Source of the DNA: a bacterium
Lineage (GTDB): Bacteria; Armatimonadota; Abditibacteriia; Abditibacteriales; Abditibacteriaceae
Length of the DNA: 64,000 nt
Assembly: GCA_004172935.1 (NCBI GenBank)
Contig: SDZD01000002.1
Coordinates: forward strand, 62,001 to 126,000
Reading direction: 5' to 3'
The position numbers were made by a program, and so were the translations under genes. The notes under the pieces were generated by a model. The model made no database searches. It was not told where the DNA came from and worked only from the letters and a program-made list of their open reading frames with translations. Positions 8,771 through 17,835 of the stretch are shown here, one piece after another (the stretch's first letter is position 1; each line of letters starts with the position of its first letter).

Positions 8771-11700
8771 CTAGCGCTTTTTGACGACTATCACGGTTCC
8801 GGTACTGCCAGACCGAACGTTAGCCATTCCGAACCGATTATCCAGAGTCACGAGCAAGCTCAATTTCTCGTTGGGCACGATTTCTTCTGTACGGAAATTA
8901 CCCTGCTCATCGGTTTTTACCTGTACCGACCCCGTCTTCGTGCCTGAAATCCACACCGTGGCAGCGGCCACTGGCTTCTCGTCAGCATCGACTACGCGAC
9001 CCTCGATGAAGCTCAGTGTCCTCGCCAACACAAACTCTTTTTGCGTGCGCGTTTCGCTGGGCTTCAGTTGGAATCTCTCGACTTGTCCCTGACCATGCCC
9101 CGGTGCTTTGGCACTCAGCGAATAGGTAGCGCTCGGCAATAACCCCGCGAAACTGTAACCACCCTGCGCATCCGATAGCACCGAGTTATTCAGCCTTCCT
9201 GAACTTTGTGTCCAGCGGAACAGATCGACTTTGATGTTAGGCAGTGGTTTACCCTCATCATCGACAATACTCCCCCTAAGTTCGATCAGAGCATTGGGTT
9301 GCAAATTCAGCGTCACGTTTTGCCCGCCCAAAACTTCTTTCGCCTCTGTGGTAGCATTCTGTCCCAGTCGTGCCCATACCTGAATCGAGCCACGCACATT
9401 CTCCAATACGGCTCGTCCCTCATCATCAGCCGTTTGTTTTTCTGGGACACCTGTCGAACTCCCATTTTCCGCGCCCGTCGGGCTAAATTCGATTTGAGCA
9501 CCTTTGGCAACTTGCCCGTTGGCATCCAGAACCCGTACCCGAACATCGCGGGCCTCAGGCTGGGCTGTCAATTGCCAATCAATCGTCTCATCTTGCCCGT
9601 CTTCTGCCGTGAACTCGTAGGGTGTGCTATGTTTCCCGCCCAGAGTCATTGTGGAAATCGGCTGGCCTTCGGGACGGATGAAGCCTTCGGGAACGCCCGA
9701 AACATAGATATATTGGTCGCCTGCTGGCACCCGAAGTTGATAACTTCCATCTGCAGCCGTGGTCGCGCCCTGCACCCAGGCCGAACTTTTGGGATGAGCA
9801 GGGCCATAAATTCCAATCATCGCTCCTTCTACTGGCTGACCAGAACCTTGAGTTACCACATTACCCGTAATCAGTACGCCCCGTTCCAGCTTGAAGTCGA
9901 TATTCTCCTTCTGGCTCCCTGTCGATACCGAAACTCCCTCCTGTGCTGGGGCTGTCCACTGCGCGCCCAACTGGTCGTCCAATGCAAGCGCGAGGTTATA
10001 GCGTCCAGCGCCTAGCATCGAAATACGGTAATAGCCATCCTTATCGCTAATCGCTTCCCCCCAACCACTCGTCGCGTCTTGGCCCTGCGCCCCGACTTCA
10101 ATGGCAGCAACGGGCTTTCCGGTCTCGCCATTTGTGATCCGTCCGCGCAGCGTCGCGCCTGCCACAAGGCGCATAGGATTGGCGATGGTTTGCGCCTGAC
10201 GAGCCAGATCAACCTCGGAAGTTTGATATTCCAGATTCGCGAAACGCTCATCGTCAATCGTCAGCCGAGCGCGGCCACCTTGAGGCAACCCACCCATACG
10301 GAGCACACCGTTGGCATCTGTGACTGCATTAAAATGCTTCAAGCCCCCGAAGTGAATGTATTTGAAGTCGCTCGGTTGTCCTTCTGGCTTCTCGAAGAAG
10401 ACGAAGCTGAGGCGTACTGGCAAATTGGCAATGGGTTTCCCTTGCGGGTCGAAGAAAGTTGTCTGTAACTCGGTTGGCTGCGTCAGATGCAAAACGCGCT
10501 GAGTCGGAGGTTTGCTGGTGATGCGTTCAGCGAAGCATCCCCAACCATCCGCTTCGATAAGCAGTTGCGGAGCTGGAATTTGTTGAGTCGGCCCGATGAA
10601 TTTGAGGCTTGCCTGTAACAAAGCCTTCGAGTCCTCGAAGCGAAAATTACCCTGAGCATCGCTCTGTGTGCTTGCGAGAATATTCTCGCGCCCTCCCGCA
10701 GTTTTGCCGTTGTAGTTCACCCACGAAATACGCGCTCCTTTCACCGGCTTGCCATCGGGCGTCAAAACTGTGCCCTGCACGATTCCAATTTTGGCGATGA
10801 GCGCTTTTTTCTGCTCCGAATCTTCGTTTTTCGCTGCCCCCATCTGATTCGGCGCCGCTTGCGAACGCGAAACCAGACGAATAGGCAACGCCATGCTTAT
10901 GGTCAATCCCAGCGCACTGGCGAAGATGATTTTGCTGGCCCTTTCAGGGGTTTTGGGAGCATGATTCAGACGGAGCAAGCGCGTCTTGAGCATGGAAAAA
11001 CCATCCGTCACACCGGCTGCAAGTGGCGTGCGCTCCATGCTCAGCGTGTTCAGCAACAGGTTGCCATACGAACTGGGGGTGACATGAGTCGAAGCCAGCA
11101 CCATTTCATCGCACGCGCTTTCGGTTTCCAGTGGCAGGAAATAACGCGACACCCACACAAGCGGATGAAACCAAAGCGCCGCCTGAATGCCCCACAGCGC
11201 GATATTCCACGCCAGATCGCGGCGCTTCATGTGCGCCAGCTCGTGCGAGAGAATCGTTTCGCACTCCTGTTGTGGCAACGCACTGGCTTCCGGCAGCACG
11301 ATACAGGGCCGGAAAATACCCACCAAAAATGGCGCACTGCCTTTGATATGAACAAGGCGTGGCAACGATGTCACGTCCATCCGCCGCGCGACTTTGCGAA
11401 GACCTTGCCCATATGCCTTGTCTTCGACCCCAACTGCCGCCCGCAAAGCGCGACGTAAACGACGAGAGGAGCGCATCAATCGGATGAGTTGAAAACCGAC
11501 GCCGACGATATAAAGCCCCTGCAAAGCCAGCCATATCTTGTCCTGATTCCAATAGCACCACAGTTTGATGACTTCGAGTTGCGAAGAATCGGCTGCTGCA
11601 TCGACATCGCCCCCGGTTTGCACGTTCCCAGCTTCCATCGGCGCCGCAATTACGGTGTTTGTAGCAGGTGGCTTCGGGGACGTCGCTTTGCCCGCGCCGC

Positions 11701-11977
11701 TAGAAGTCGCGGGCAAATTCTTGGGTTCCGAGAAGGCAGTGCGGCTAACTCCCGTCGTTACAGAACTTGGAGGAGTAAGGGAGGGCAAAACGGCCACACG
11801 CATTGGCGAAAGTGGCAATAGCGCCAGTGCTGTTTGGAGCAACGCCACGCGCCAAATCCAAACACGCCACGCTGCCGGAACACGCGCTTCCAAAATCTTC
11901 TGGGCCAGCCAAGCCACAAGTAGCGCAGCCACGCCAATCAGGCTGGCGCGTTCTAGTGCCAAAGTTAAGGTGTTCAT
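8771..11977 (-). CDS. M56-family (BlaR1/MecR1-like) membrane metalloprotease with tandem carboxypeptidase-regulatory-like domains
   Basis: A 1068-residue membrane sensor/protease. The N-terminal 370 residues hold about five transmembrane helices and the zinc-protease motif HELAHMKRRD (HExxH at 245-249), the signature of M56 peptidases that cleave BlaI-type repressors. In place of the penicillin-binding sensor domain of BlaR1, the extracytoplasmic part from about residue 395 is a row of some six Ig-like carboxypeptidase-regulatory-like repeats (QGTVLTPDGKPVKGARISW, RGRITNGETGKPVAAIEV, TGNVVTQGSGQPVEGAMIGI, RGSIVDDEGKPLPNIKVDLF, EGRVVDADEKPVAAATVWI). The start overlaps the stop of the repressor gene by 4 bases, so the two are translationally coupled. 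The signal sensed is unknown; no beta-lactamase gene is adjacent. Confidence 0.9.
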   Translation of the reverse strand: MNTLTLALERASLIGVAALLVAWLAQKILEARVPAAWRVWIWRVALLQTALALLPLSPMRVAVLPSLTPPSSVTTGVSRTAFSEPKNLPATSSGAGKATSPKPPATNTVIAAPMEAGNVQTGGDVDAAADSSQLEVIKLWCYWNQDKIWLALQGLYIVGVGFQLIRLMRSSRRLRRALRAAVGVEDKAYGQGLRKVARRMDVTSLPRLVHIKGSAPFLVGIFRPCIVLPEASALPQQECETILSHELAHMKRRDLAWNIALWGIQAALWFHPLVWVSRYFLPLETESACDEMVLASTHVTPSSYGNLLLNTLSMERTPLAAGVTDGFSMLKTRLLRLNHAPKTPERASKIIFASALGLTISMALPIRLVSRSQAAPNQMGAAKNEDSEQKKALIAKIGIVQGTVLTPDGKPVKGARISWVNYNGKTAGGRENILASTQSDAQGNFRFEDSKALLQASLKFIGPTQQIPAPQLLIEADGWGCFAERITSKPPTQRVLHLTQPTELQTTFFDPQGKPIANLPVRLSFVFFEKPEGQPSDFKYIHFGGLKHFNAVTDANGVLRMGGLPQGGRARLTIDDERFANLEYQTSEVDLARQAQTIANPMRLVAGATLRGRITNGETGKPVAAIEVGAQGQDATSGWGEAISDKDGYYRISMLGAGRYNLALALDDQLGAQWTAPAQEGVSVSTGSQKENIDFKLERGVLITGNVVTQGSGQPVEGAMIGIYGPAHPKSSAWVQGATTAADGSYQLRVPAGDQYIYVSGVPEGFIRPEGQPISTMTLGGKHSTPYEFTAEDGQDETIDWQLTAQPEARDVRVRVLDANGQVAKGAQIEFSPTGAENGSSTGVPEKQTADDEGRAVLENVRGSIQVWARLGQNATTEAKEVLGGQNVTLNLQPNALIELRGSIVDDEGKPLPNIKVDLFRWTQSSGRLNNSVLSDAQGGYSFAGLLPSATYSLSAKAPGHGQGQVERFQLKPSETRTQKEFVLARTLSFIEGRVVDADEKPVAAATVWISGTKTGSVQVKTDEQGNFRTEEIVPNEKLSLLVTLDNRFGMANVRSGSTGTVIVVKKR

Positions 11978-12393
11978 TTTGCCTCCGTGTTGTCTGCGTT
12001 TTCTTGGGCGGAATGGTCTTGTGGTTCGCTATCGAGCCGCTCAACGAGCGCGCGCAACTGCGACTTTTGTTCTTCATTCAATTGCGCATCGTTCAAATAC
12101 GCCACGAATGGGTCGAGCGAACCACCAAGCGTACGCTCGACAAAGCGCCCCACGACTTCGCGAAGTTGGGACTGGTGTTCATCGCGCGGCGCGTAAACAA
12201 ACGAGTTGCCTTCTTTCTTGCGGGTTAAATAGCCTTTCAACCGCAAGCGATCTAACATAGTGGTAACAGTGGTGCGGGCTAAATCATGTTCGCCGCCGAA
12301 ACCTTTTACCACCTGTGCCGTGTTAACCGGAGCTTTAGAAGCTACCCACGTGAGCAGGGCGCTTTCCTGCTCCCCCAATTTTGATGGTCGCAT
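11974..12393 (-). CDS. BlaI/MecI/CopY-family transcriptional repressor
   Basis: A 139-residue repressor. The winged-helix N-terminus is clear: LGEQESALLTWVASKAPVN, then VVKGFGGEHDLARTTVTTML with the recognition helix, then RLRLKGYLTRKKEGNSFVY as the wing. The C-terminal half is a helical dimerisation region where BlaI proteins are cleaved by their M56 partner (VVGRFVERTLGGSLDPFVAYL). Start ATG 12393 has no Shine-Dalgarno sequence; the operator occupies that place. Two palindromes with ACGACA/TGTCGT half-sites overlap its own promoter, so it almost certainly represses itself and the M56 gene. This arrangement is the known BlaI-BlaR1 logic. Confidence 0.93.
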   Translation of the reverse strand: MRPSKLGEQESALLTWVASKAPVNTAQVVKGFGGEHDLARTTVTTMLDRLRLKGYLTRKKEGNSFVYAPRDEHQSQLREVVGRFVERTLGGSLDPFVAYLNDAQLNEEQKSQLRALVERLDSEPQDHSAQENADNTEAK

Positions 12394-12401
12394 AATATTT
12401 G

Positions 12402-12415
12402 ACGACAGTTGTCGT
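12402..12415. promoter_or_regulatory. BlaI-type operator, box 1
   Basis: Perfect palindrome ACGACA-GT-TGTCGT located between the -10 box and the repressor start codon. The half-site matches the TACA/TGTA logic of BlaI/MecI boxes with a G variation and is shared with box 2. Confidence 0.75.
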
Positions 12416-12420
12416 TACAT

Positions 12421-12449
12421 ATTATGCCATTGACGACACCTGTCGTCAA
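12421..12449 (-). promoter_or_regulatory. Promoter of the repressor-protease operon
   Basis: On the minus strand, TTGACG (12449-12444) and CATAAT (12426-12421) are separated by exactly 17 bases, a good sigma70-type promoter. The -35 box lies inside the upstream palindrome and the predicted transcription start (about 12414) falls in the downstream palindrome. The 5' leader would be only about 20 bases long. Confidence 0.75.
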
Positions 12450-12451
12450 TG
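12428..12451. promoter_or_regulatory. BlaI-type operator, box 2
   Basis: Perfect 24-base palindrome: 11-base arms (CATTGACGACA and its complement) around a CC centre, covering the -35 box. It shares the GACGACA/TGTCGT core with box 1; centres are about 31 bases (three helical turns) apart, suited to cooperative binding by repressor dimers. Confidence 0.8.
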
Positions 12452-12514
12452 CTCTGTTTTTGAGAACGTCTTCAGTGGCTTAATTCCCTGATGGCTGCGA
12501 GAGGTTGGTGTTCA

Positions 12515-14788
12515 TTACAGCAAAGGTTTCAACCCCTCGAATCGCACTTTCCAGCTTCCATCGCTGGGGAAGCCCGGCGCATGATGAGTGGGGGCGCCGC
12601 TCCAACCTGCTGCCATCATGGCGACCGCCGCGAGTAGCCCGCCATTTCCCGGCAAGTAAGCGGTCAGGTCTTCGCGTTGATAGTTGTGCCCGTTCGGATG
12701 ATAGCGGTTGCGGGCCGCCGGATGCAGGAGCATCTCAACTGCCAGTTCGGGTTGCCCCGTGCGGGCTGCCGCCATCGCTGCCATCGGAAAATCCCAGCCC
12801 CATGTCCTCTCCCACTGCCAATCTTTCACGACTTTGCTCACTGTGCGCCGCATCACTTCGGCGTCAACTCCATCGCCCGGTTGCACCCCATACGCCCCTA
12901 CCAGGGCAGGGTGTTCCCAGTTCCATTTGCTGTAAGTATCGGTCATGCCTTCCTGCAACAAATACAATCCGTCGCTTTGTGGCAAAGGCGCGAGTTGATG
13001 CAGCACCTTATCCCATTCCGCATCGCGTCCCAGTCCAAGGCGCTCTCTCCATTCCTGAGCGATGCGTAGCCCAAAGCGCCAGTAAGCCAACTCGAAAGTC
13101 GGATTAATCGCCGTGTTTATCGGTGTGTTCTCCGACACGGTCTTCAGCGGCGGCCCCAACACATAATGCCCCCGCGCCGCATCGAAAACCGCATACGAGA
13201 CCATGAACTCGGCTGATGCGAAAACTATATCACGCCACTGGGCGAGTGTTTTTTGTGAAGGCTCCTGTCGATAACAAAGCTCCGCGTAGTAAATCGGGTG
13301 CGGTTGCTGCCAGATAAGCAGCGGCCCCACCGGAGAAGGAGAATCCCGGCCATCTGGCCCAATCATTTTCGGCCAACGGGCGCCTTTATAACCTTGTTGC
13401 AGGGCGGTGGCCCGCGCCTGCGGGAGCAAGCGCTGATAGATTGCCATGCTCTTCTGGAATAGTGCGAAGCGGCCCCATTGCGCGAAATGAACGCTGTGCC
13501 ACCAGTGCATCTCCAAATGGAACTTGCCATACCAACTGTTGAACAGCAAACCCGTTTCTTGAGAAGGCAGCGAGCCTGCGCAATGAAGGGCGGTCTGATA
13601 TTGAGACAGAACCACGCGCCGCTCTAATTCGTGGGCTTGAGGAGCGCTGCTGCCGCCGAAATCAATGGCGCCCCCTTGATTCCAAAATTGCTTCCAATGC
13701 TCCCCACTGGCTTTTTCCGTTTGCTTGACGCTTGGCAACCCATCCTCGAATTGCTGGGGGGCATATAGCACCCTGAACTCCATTCGTTTGCCTTGGCCCG
13801 CGAGGACGAACTCATGCGCTTTCCTTTGCGTAACTGCGGCCTGTCCCGACCACGCGAGGTTAGTTACATATCGTGTTTCATCGACATGGCGTTCAAACTC
13901 GACTCGGTTTTTGGCGCCATGCTTGAGTAGCGTCTGATGCCTATCTGCTTGCCCCCACTCCGCCATCGAAATACGCGAAGAGCCATAGGGAAAGGCAATC
14001 ACTACCTTCAACCGCTCTTTGGCGATGAGTGGCGAGTCAACCCGAACAGAAAGCAAATCCACCTTCGGATGGCAACTGGTGACAACCGTTACGGGTTCGC
14101 CTTCTATCTCGAAATGGCTGTTCAGGATGCCAGTCCATAAGTCCAGCGATTGACGAATGTTACTCAGGTCATTGGCCCCAACGGGAGTGCCATCGGCTTT
14201 GGTCATTTCCAGTCCCACGCGCCCCAGATGCAAGCGATGGGGATTTTCACGCAGCCAGTTAAACAGCGGTTCTTGCCCCTTTTTACTGGTGGGGTAGGGC
14301 ACCGGACGCCCATAGCTATCGAAATTCTCGTACTGAAAATCGCTGACCTGCGAACCCGCCGGAAGTGGCAGGCTGTGCCACCCCCAGTGCGAAACGGTGC
14401 AAAGCGGGAAATCATGCTCGTACCGTTCGATGAAAGTCTGCAATCCCGTCACATCGGCAGTGAAAGCGAACTCGCCGTTGCCAATCGAAAGTGCGGCAAA
14501 GGGATTGATGGCGTTCACTTCGGGGTTATGCCGCCGCACGACTTCGGCTCTGTTGATTGCTTGATTCACTGAAGAGTCCTTGCCCCGATTTGGATTTTTC
14601 GGCGAGGTGTCAACACCGCTCGGCGCGGCCAATATCTGTCGATTCCCTGTTCCCACGGCCACAGCCCCGGCCATGCTTGCCAGATGCCCCAGAAAACGCC
14701 GTCGCCCAATTCGGGGTTGGAGATAGCGAGCATCAAGGCCATTCCCTGTGGTCATTCCATCGCGGGACTCAGTGATTATGTTCTTCAT
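12515..14788 (-). CDS. Exported six-hairpin glycosidase, GH65-like
   Basis: A 757-residue protein with a Tat-type signal (RRRFLGHLASMAGAVAVG near residues 28-46). The N-terminal half is a beta-sandwich-like region (NPFAALSIGNGEFAFTADVTGLQTF). The C-terminal half reads as an (alpha/alpha)6 barrel with WYGKFHLEMHWWHSVHFAQW, in the position of the catalytic region of GH65/GH15-type enzymes. Further aromatic-rich motifs are WNWEHPALVGAYG and WGWDFPMAAMAAARTGQPELAVEML. The fold is fairly clear; exact family and substrate are not, because GH65 phosphorylases are usually cytoplasmic and this one is exported. It lies 67 bases downstream of the GH78 gene on the same strand and is probably co-transcribed. 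Confidence 0.72.
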   Translation of the reverse strand: MKNIITESRDGMTTGNGLDARYLQPRIGRRRFLGHLASMAGAVAVGTGNRQILAAPSGVDTSPKNPNRGKDSSVNQAINRAEVVRRHNPEVNAINPFAALSIGNGEFAFTADVTGLQTFIERYEHDFPLCTVSHWGWHSLPLPAGSQVSDFQYENFDSYGRPVPYPTSKKGQEPLFNWLRENPHRLHLGRVGLEMTKADGTPVGANDLSNIRQSLDLWTGILNSHFEIEGEPVTVVTSCHPKVDLLSVRVDSPLIAKERLKVVIAFPYGSSRISMAEWGQADRHQTLLKHGAKNRVEFERHVDETRYVTNLAWSGQAAVTQRKAHEFVLAGQGKRMEFRVLYAPQQFEDGLPSVKQTEKASGEHWKQFWNQGGAIDFGGSSAPQAHELERRVVLSQYQTALHCAGSLPSQETGLLFNSWYGKFHLEMHWWHSVHFAQWGRFALFQKSMAIYQRLLPQARATALQQGYKGARWPKMIGPDGRDSPSPVGPLLIWQQPHPIYYAELCYRQEPSQKTLAQWRDIVFASAEFMVSYAVFDAARGHYVLGPPLKTVSENTPINTAINPTFELAYWRFGLRIAQEWRERLGLGRDAEWDKVLHQLAPLPQSDGLYLLQEGMTDTYSKWNWEHPALVGAYGVQPGDGVDAEVMRRTVSKVVKDWQWERTWGWDFPMAAMAAARTGQPELAVEMLLHPAARNRYHPNGHNYQREDLTAYLPGNGGLLAAVAMMAAGWSGAPTHHAPGFPSDGSWKVRFEGLKPLL

Positions 14789-14855
14789 ACGCTACAAGGC
14801 CTTTTTATTAGTGGGGAGAGTTGTTCGGTAGTCCAGTGGTGTCTGGCAGTCGAGC

Positions 14856-16682
14856 TTAAAACTCGAAGGTGTGTTGCCCTTGCTTGATGCTATCAACCGC
14901 CAGCGCATTGTTCTCCACCACGGCTGACGTCTTCTTGCCATCAACCAGAACCTGAGGCGATTTGAGTGTGTTCGCCCCTCGAACGGGAAGCAAAACGCGC
15001 GCAGTCGTCCCCATCGGAACTCTGATTTCGAGGCGCGGATGCTCTCCATTTCGGAGGTAGCTCAGGGTTACTGGCCCTTGAACCGTTGGCACTCTGCCAT
15101 CGAGCCATTCCAGAGTGCCGGGTTGGGGGGCGATGATAAGTTTTTTGTACCCCGGTTCCAATGGGCGCACTCCCAGTACATAACGGGAAATGATGTTGCC
15201 TGGAGCCGCGCCCCAGGCGTGATTCCACGTCAGGTTCTGCTTGTATTTGGCGTCCCAGGCTTCGAGCGTCATCGTCGAGCCGAGTTCAATCATATGCCAC
15301 CAACTCCGGTCACTGCGCGAGGTCATCAGTTGCAGCGCATAATCGTCTTTGCCCGCCTTATAAAGTGCTTCCAGCAAATATTGAGCGCCATACACGCTAC
15401 ACGCCATTCCGCGCGACTGCACGAAATCGGCGACCGTCTTTTGATGCTCAAGCGGCACAAGGTCAAAGGCCAACGCGAACATATTGGCGTGCAGCGAGGC
15501 GTGCGTTGCGCCCTCTCCGTCGATATAAACGCCGCGCGCCTTGTCGAAGAACGTGCTGTTGAACACCTCGTAGATCTGTTTCGCTTTCGCCTCGAAGAGT
15601 TCGGCATCCGCTTCGTGCTTGGTCGCCTTGGCGATTTCGGTCATCTTGCGCAACGAGTGGTAATAGAAGGCGTTGACGACGGTGTTAATCTCCGGCCCCA
15701 CCTGTGATTGCGCCCCCGGATGATTCACTCCCTCCACTTGATTGTAGCCGTCGCGCTCGGCGCTCGGCCAATCCACGATAGCGAGGGCGCGAAGCAAGCC
15801 ATCTTCGCGCGCTTTTTCCATCAACAGCTTCTTTTTCAGAGCTTCATAGTTGTGAGCCGAAAGCGTGCTGTCGCCCGTCATCTCGTAGTCGGCGGCAGCC
15901 ATCATCGGCATATGAAAACTCCACTCCGTCGGCCATGTCGGATTCTCTAAAAGATGTTCGACGGTGTAGCGCCCCACTTCCGGGTTGGCATCCACGGCCA
16001 AATGCGAAAGCTGATTGATGTAGGCATCGGCCTCATACGGAATGCGCTCGCGCTCGCCATCTATATACACGCCAAACGCCGTGGTTGCCTTCATGGTGTG
16101 CTTGCACAAATCCCACACAGCATTGAGCGTTTCATCCGAGCTTCTAAACGAACTGGCGTTGTCGTCGAACGCAGCGTGAACCCACAGTTGATGCACCGCT
16201 TTGGCATCGAAGGTTTCGGGAGCGTTGTCGATTTCGACATAGCGAAACACCGTGATTTCGCCGATTTCGGGCGGCGTATGCACGGCTTTGGGGTTGCTAT
16301 GCTGGCGCTTCGAGGGGATTTGCAACTGATAGATGTTTTTGCCCGGTTCCGTCGTGATCGTCAATTCGCGGTAGTTCACGCTTCCCGGCGGCTTGCGGTC
16401 GATGGTCCCCGCCGCATCCAACTTCTCGCCCACCCGAATGTTGAGCGTCGTCGCGGGCATAGCCGCAGGCACAGTGATTTGCAGATTGCCAAAAGCATCG
16501 GCGCCAAAATCAACGAAATAGGTCGCGCCATGCTTTTCAAAGCGGACGGGCGCGACCTGAGTAGTTACTAGGTGAGGCTTCATTTGCTGTGCCATAGCTT
16601 GCGGGGCAATTGCGGAGGATGCAATGACAACGAGGCCTGTAATTCCGGCCCGAAGCCGCAAGTGTGGTGAGAAAGAACGCAT
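14856..16682 (-). CDS. Exported alpha-L-rhamnosidase, GH78
   Basis: A 608-residue enzyme that removes terminal alpha-L-rhamnose from polysaccharides or glycosides. ATG 16682 is chosen over an upstream TTG because it gives a clean signal peptide (MRSFSPHLRLRAG...PQAMAQQ). The (alpha/alpha)6 catalytic domain carries DGERERIPYEAD near residue 208, the GH78 motif with the general acid. The end of the barrel carries TWNHAWGAAPGNIISRY followed by GVRPLEPGYKKLIIAPQPG, which is diagnostic of bacterial rhamnosidases, and a C-terminal beta-sandwich. It is shorter than many GH78 enzymes because most N-terminal beta-domains are reduced to one. It heads a two-gene operon with the GH65-like enzyme. Confidence 0.9.
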   Translation of the reverse strand: MRSFSPHLRLRAGITGLVVIASSAIAPQAMAQQMKPHLVTTQVAPVRFEKHGATYFVDFGADAFGNLQITVPAAMPATTLNIRVGEKLDAAGTIDRKPPGSVNYRELTITTEPGKNIYQLQIPSKRQHSNPKAVHTPPEIGEITVFRYVEIDNAPETFDAKAVHQLWVHAAFDDNASSFRSSDETLNAVWDLCKHTMKATTAFGVYIDGERERIPYEADAYINQLSHLAVDANPEVGRYTVEHLLENPTWPTEWSFHMPMMAAADYEMTGDSTLSAHNYEALKKKLLMEKAREDGLLRALAIVDWPSAERDGYNQVEGVNHPGAQSQVGPEINTVVNAFYYHSLRKMTEIAKATKHEADAELFEAKAKQIYEVFNSTFFDKARGVYIDGEGATHASLHANMFALAFDLVPLEHQKTVADFVQSRGMACSVYGAQYLLEALYKAGKDDYALQLMTSRSDRSWWHMIELGSTMTLEAWDAKYKQNLTWNHAWGAAPGNIISRYVLGVRPLEPGYKKLIIAPQPGTLEWLDGRVPTVQGPVTLSYLRNGEHPRLEIRVPMGTTARVLLPVRGANTLKSPQVLVDGKKTSAVVENNALAVDSIKQGQHTFEF

Positions 16683-16832
16683 GACTCGACGAATAAACTG
16701 GGGATTACGTAACAATTGGAAAGAATACCCAAAACAATCGGGTGAAGGTGCAATTCCAACAGACGTTTTTCCCCATCGAAGCCAGCTACAGTTCCCACAA
16801 GGCCAAACAGCCTCACCTGACTCACTCTCTAT

Positions 16833-17117
16833 TTAGTTGGTGGGGGCAGCCTTCAAGCTCTGAAGCAGGTTCTCGATTTCCCGCTCTATCTGCGCCTGAA
16901 GGATTTCTATGTCTTGGCCGATGCTATCTATCTGCGCCAGATACTTTGCTTGCTGCTCTGGTTGGGAGCGAACTAAAGATTGGAGACGCGCGCTCTCCAT
17001 CACCAATTGGCATTTGGTGTCGATGAGTTGGTCCACTTTGGTAGCCCGCTGTTCAAATGCCCGATGATTATGATTCGGCTGCTGTAAAGTCGGTAATGAA
17101 ATCAAGTTTGCGTTCAT
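16833..17117 (-). CDS. Small coiled-coil protein, unknown
   Basis: A 94-residue, hydrophilic, mostly helical protein (RATKVDQLIDTKCQLVMESARLQ, then QIDSIGQDIEILQAQIEREIENLLQSL) with heptad-like spacing and no signal peptide. One cysteine lies in the middle. On the minus strand TATACT, at about 17135, could be its -10 box. No family is recognised. A similar small Gln/Leu-rich coiled-coil protein is encoded at 39076-39366, but the two do not share clear sequence identity. Confidence 0.5.
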   Translation of the reverse strand: MNANLISLPTLQQPNHNHRAFEQRATKVDQLIDTKCQLVMESARLQSLVRSQPEQQAKYLAQIDSIGQDIEILQAQIEREIENLLQSLKAAPTN

Positions 17118-17143
17118 CGTACTTCTGGTTATTCAGTATACAA

Positions 17144-17169
17144 TGATTTCACATGTGATGGTGAAATCA
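17144..17169. other. Inverted repeat between thioesterase and coiled-coil genes
   Basis: Perfect 9-bp inverted repeat TGATTTCAC / GTGAAATCA with an 8-base spacer. It could be a terminator hairpin for the thioesterase gene or an operator in front of the coiled-coil gene; there is no T-run that would favour the first. Confidence 0.45.
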
Positions 17170-17208
17170 AGGGTTCGCTCAATTTCTCCCTTCTGAAATG
17201 ACAGGGCA

Positions 17209-17703
17209 TTACTTCATCGCGACGAAGGTGCCTTTGAACTCAACAGCGACTTTATTGTTTTCCTCGATGCTGACGTGTAGGGCGATGCGGGCTTTCCCGC
17301 TTCGCGCGAAACCATTCTTGAATGCCATCAGTTGGGCATCCTCTGGTCGGCGACAGATCGCGCGAATATCCCCGCGCACGGGTTGCCGATAAGAAATTGC
17401 GCTGTCACGAATGACTATGTGTGCCTTCGGGTCGCCCAACTCCAACCACAGGAACCCGTAGCCCGCCAGTGTGGCTATTGCCGCCAGACTGCCGCCGAAA
17501 GCAGTGCCAAGGTGGTTGTAATTCGACTTCAGGGGCGCCGTCAAAACGAGTTGTTGGGTATCATACGACTCAACTCTTACCCCCATCGCTTCAGTGATGG
17601 GAATTTGAGCGTGCAAGAAGGTTTCGATGGCGCATAACTGCGGCTCGTAACTATGAGTCCCTTCTTCCCTCTGTGACGCAGAGGAACTTCTATTCAAATC
17701 CAT
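17209..17703 (-). CDS. Hotdog-fold thioesterase (YiiD C-terminal type)
   Basis: A 164-residue protein with a single hotdog domain resembling the putative thioesterase domain at the C-terminus of E. coli YiiD. Key stretches are IPITEAMGVRVESYDTQQLVL, then APLKSNYNHLGTAFGGSLAAIATLAGY holding the conserved Asn-His-x-Gly-Thr-x-Phe-Gly-Gly-Ser motif at the start of the central helix, and ISYRQPVRGDIRAICRRP. It probably hydrolyses an acyl-CoA or acyl-ACP, substrate unknown. ATG 17703 is preferred over a TTG 36 bases upstream. It is divergent from the GntR/LacI regulator, with 132 bases between the starts. Confidence 0.78.
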   Translation of the reverse strand: MDLNRSSSASQREEGTHSYEPQLCAIETFLHAQIPITEAMGVRVESYDTQQLVLTAPLKSNYNHLGTAFGGSLAAIATLAGYGFLWLELGDPKAHIVIRDSAISYRQPVRGDIRAICRRPEDAQLMAFKNGFARSGKARIALHVSIEENNKVAVEFKGTFVAMK

Positions 17704-17801
17704 CGCATCACGCTTATCAAATTCACTGACTAAAGGCAAGCCACGCAGCGATTTGGGCCAGTTGTTAAAGGGGAAAAATAAAATTGTGCCTCAGATGTTT
17801 A

Positions 17802-17816
17802 AGTTGTGACACAACT
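17802..17816. promoter_or_regulatory. Candidate operator of the GntR/LacI-type regulator
   Basis: Odd palindrome AGTTGTG-A-CACAACT, 20 bases before the regulator start and directly before a TATATT (17820-17825) that may be the -10 box. Its position suits autoregulation of the regulator-pseudopilin-lyase cluster. No second copy was found by eye. Confidence 0.55.
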
Positions 17817-17835
17817 GGGTATATTAAATCTATCC

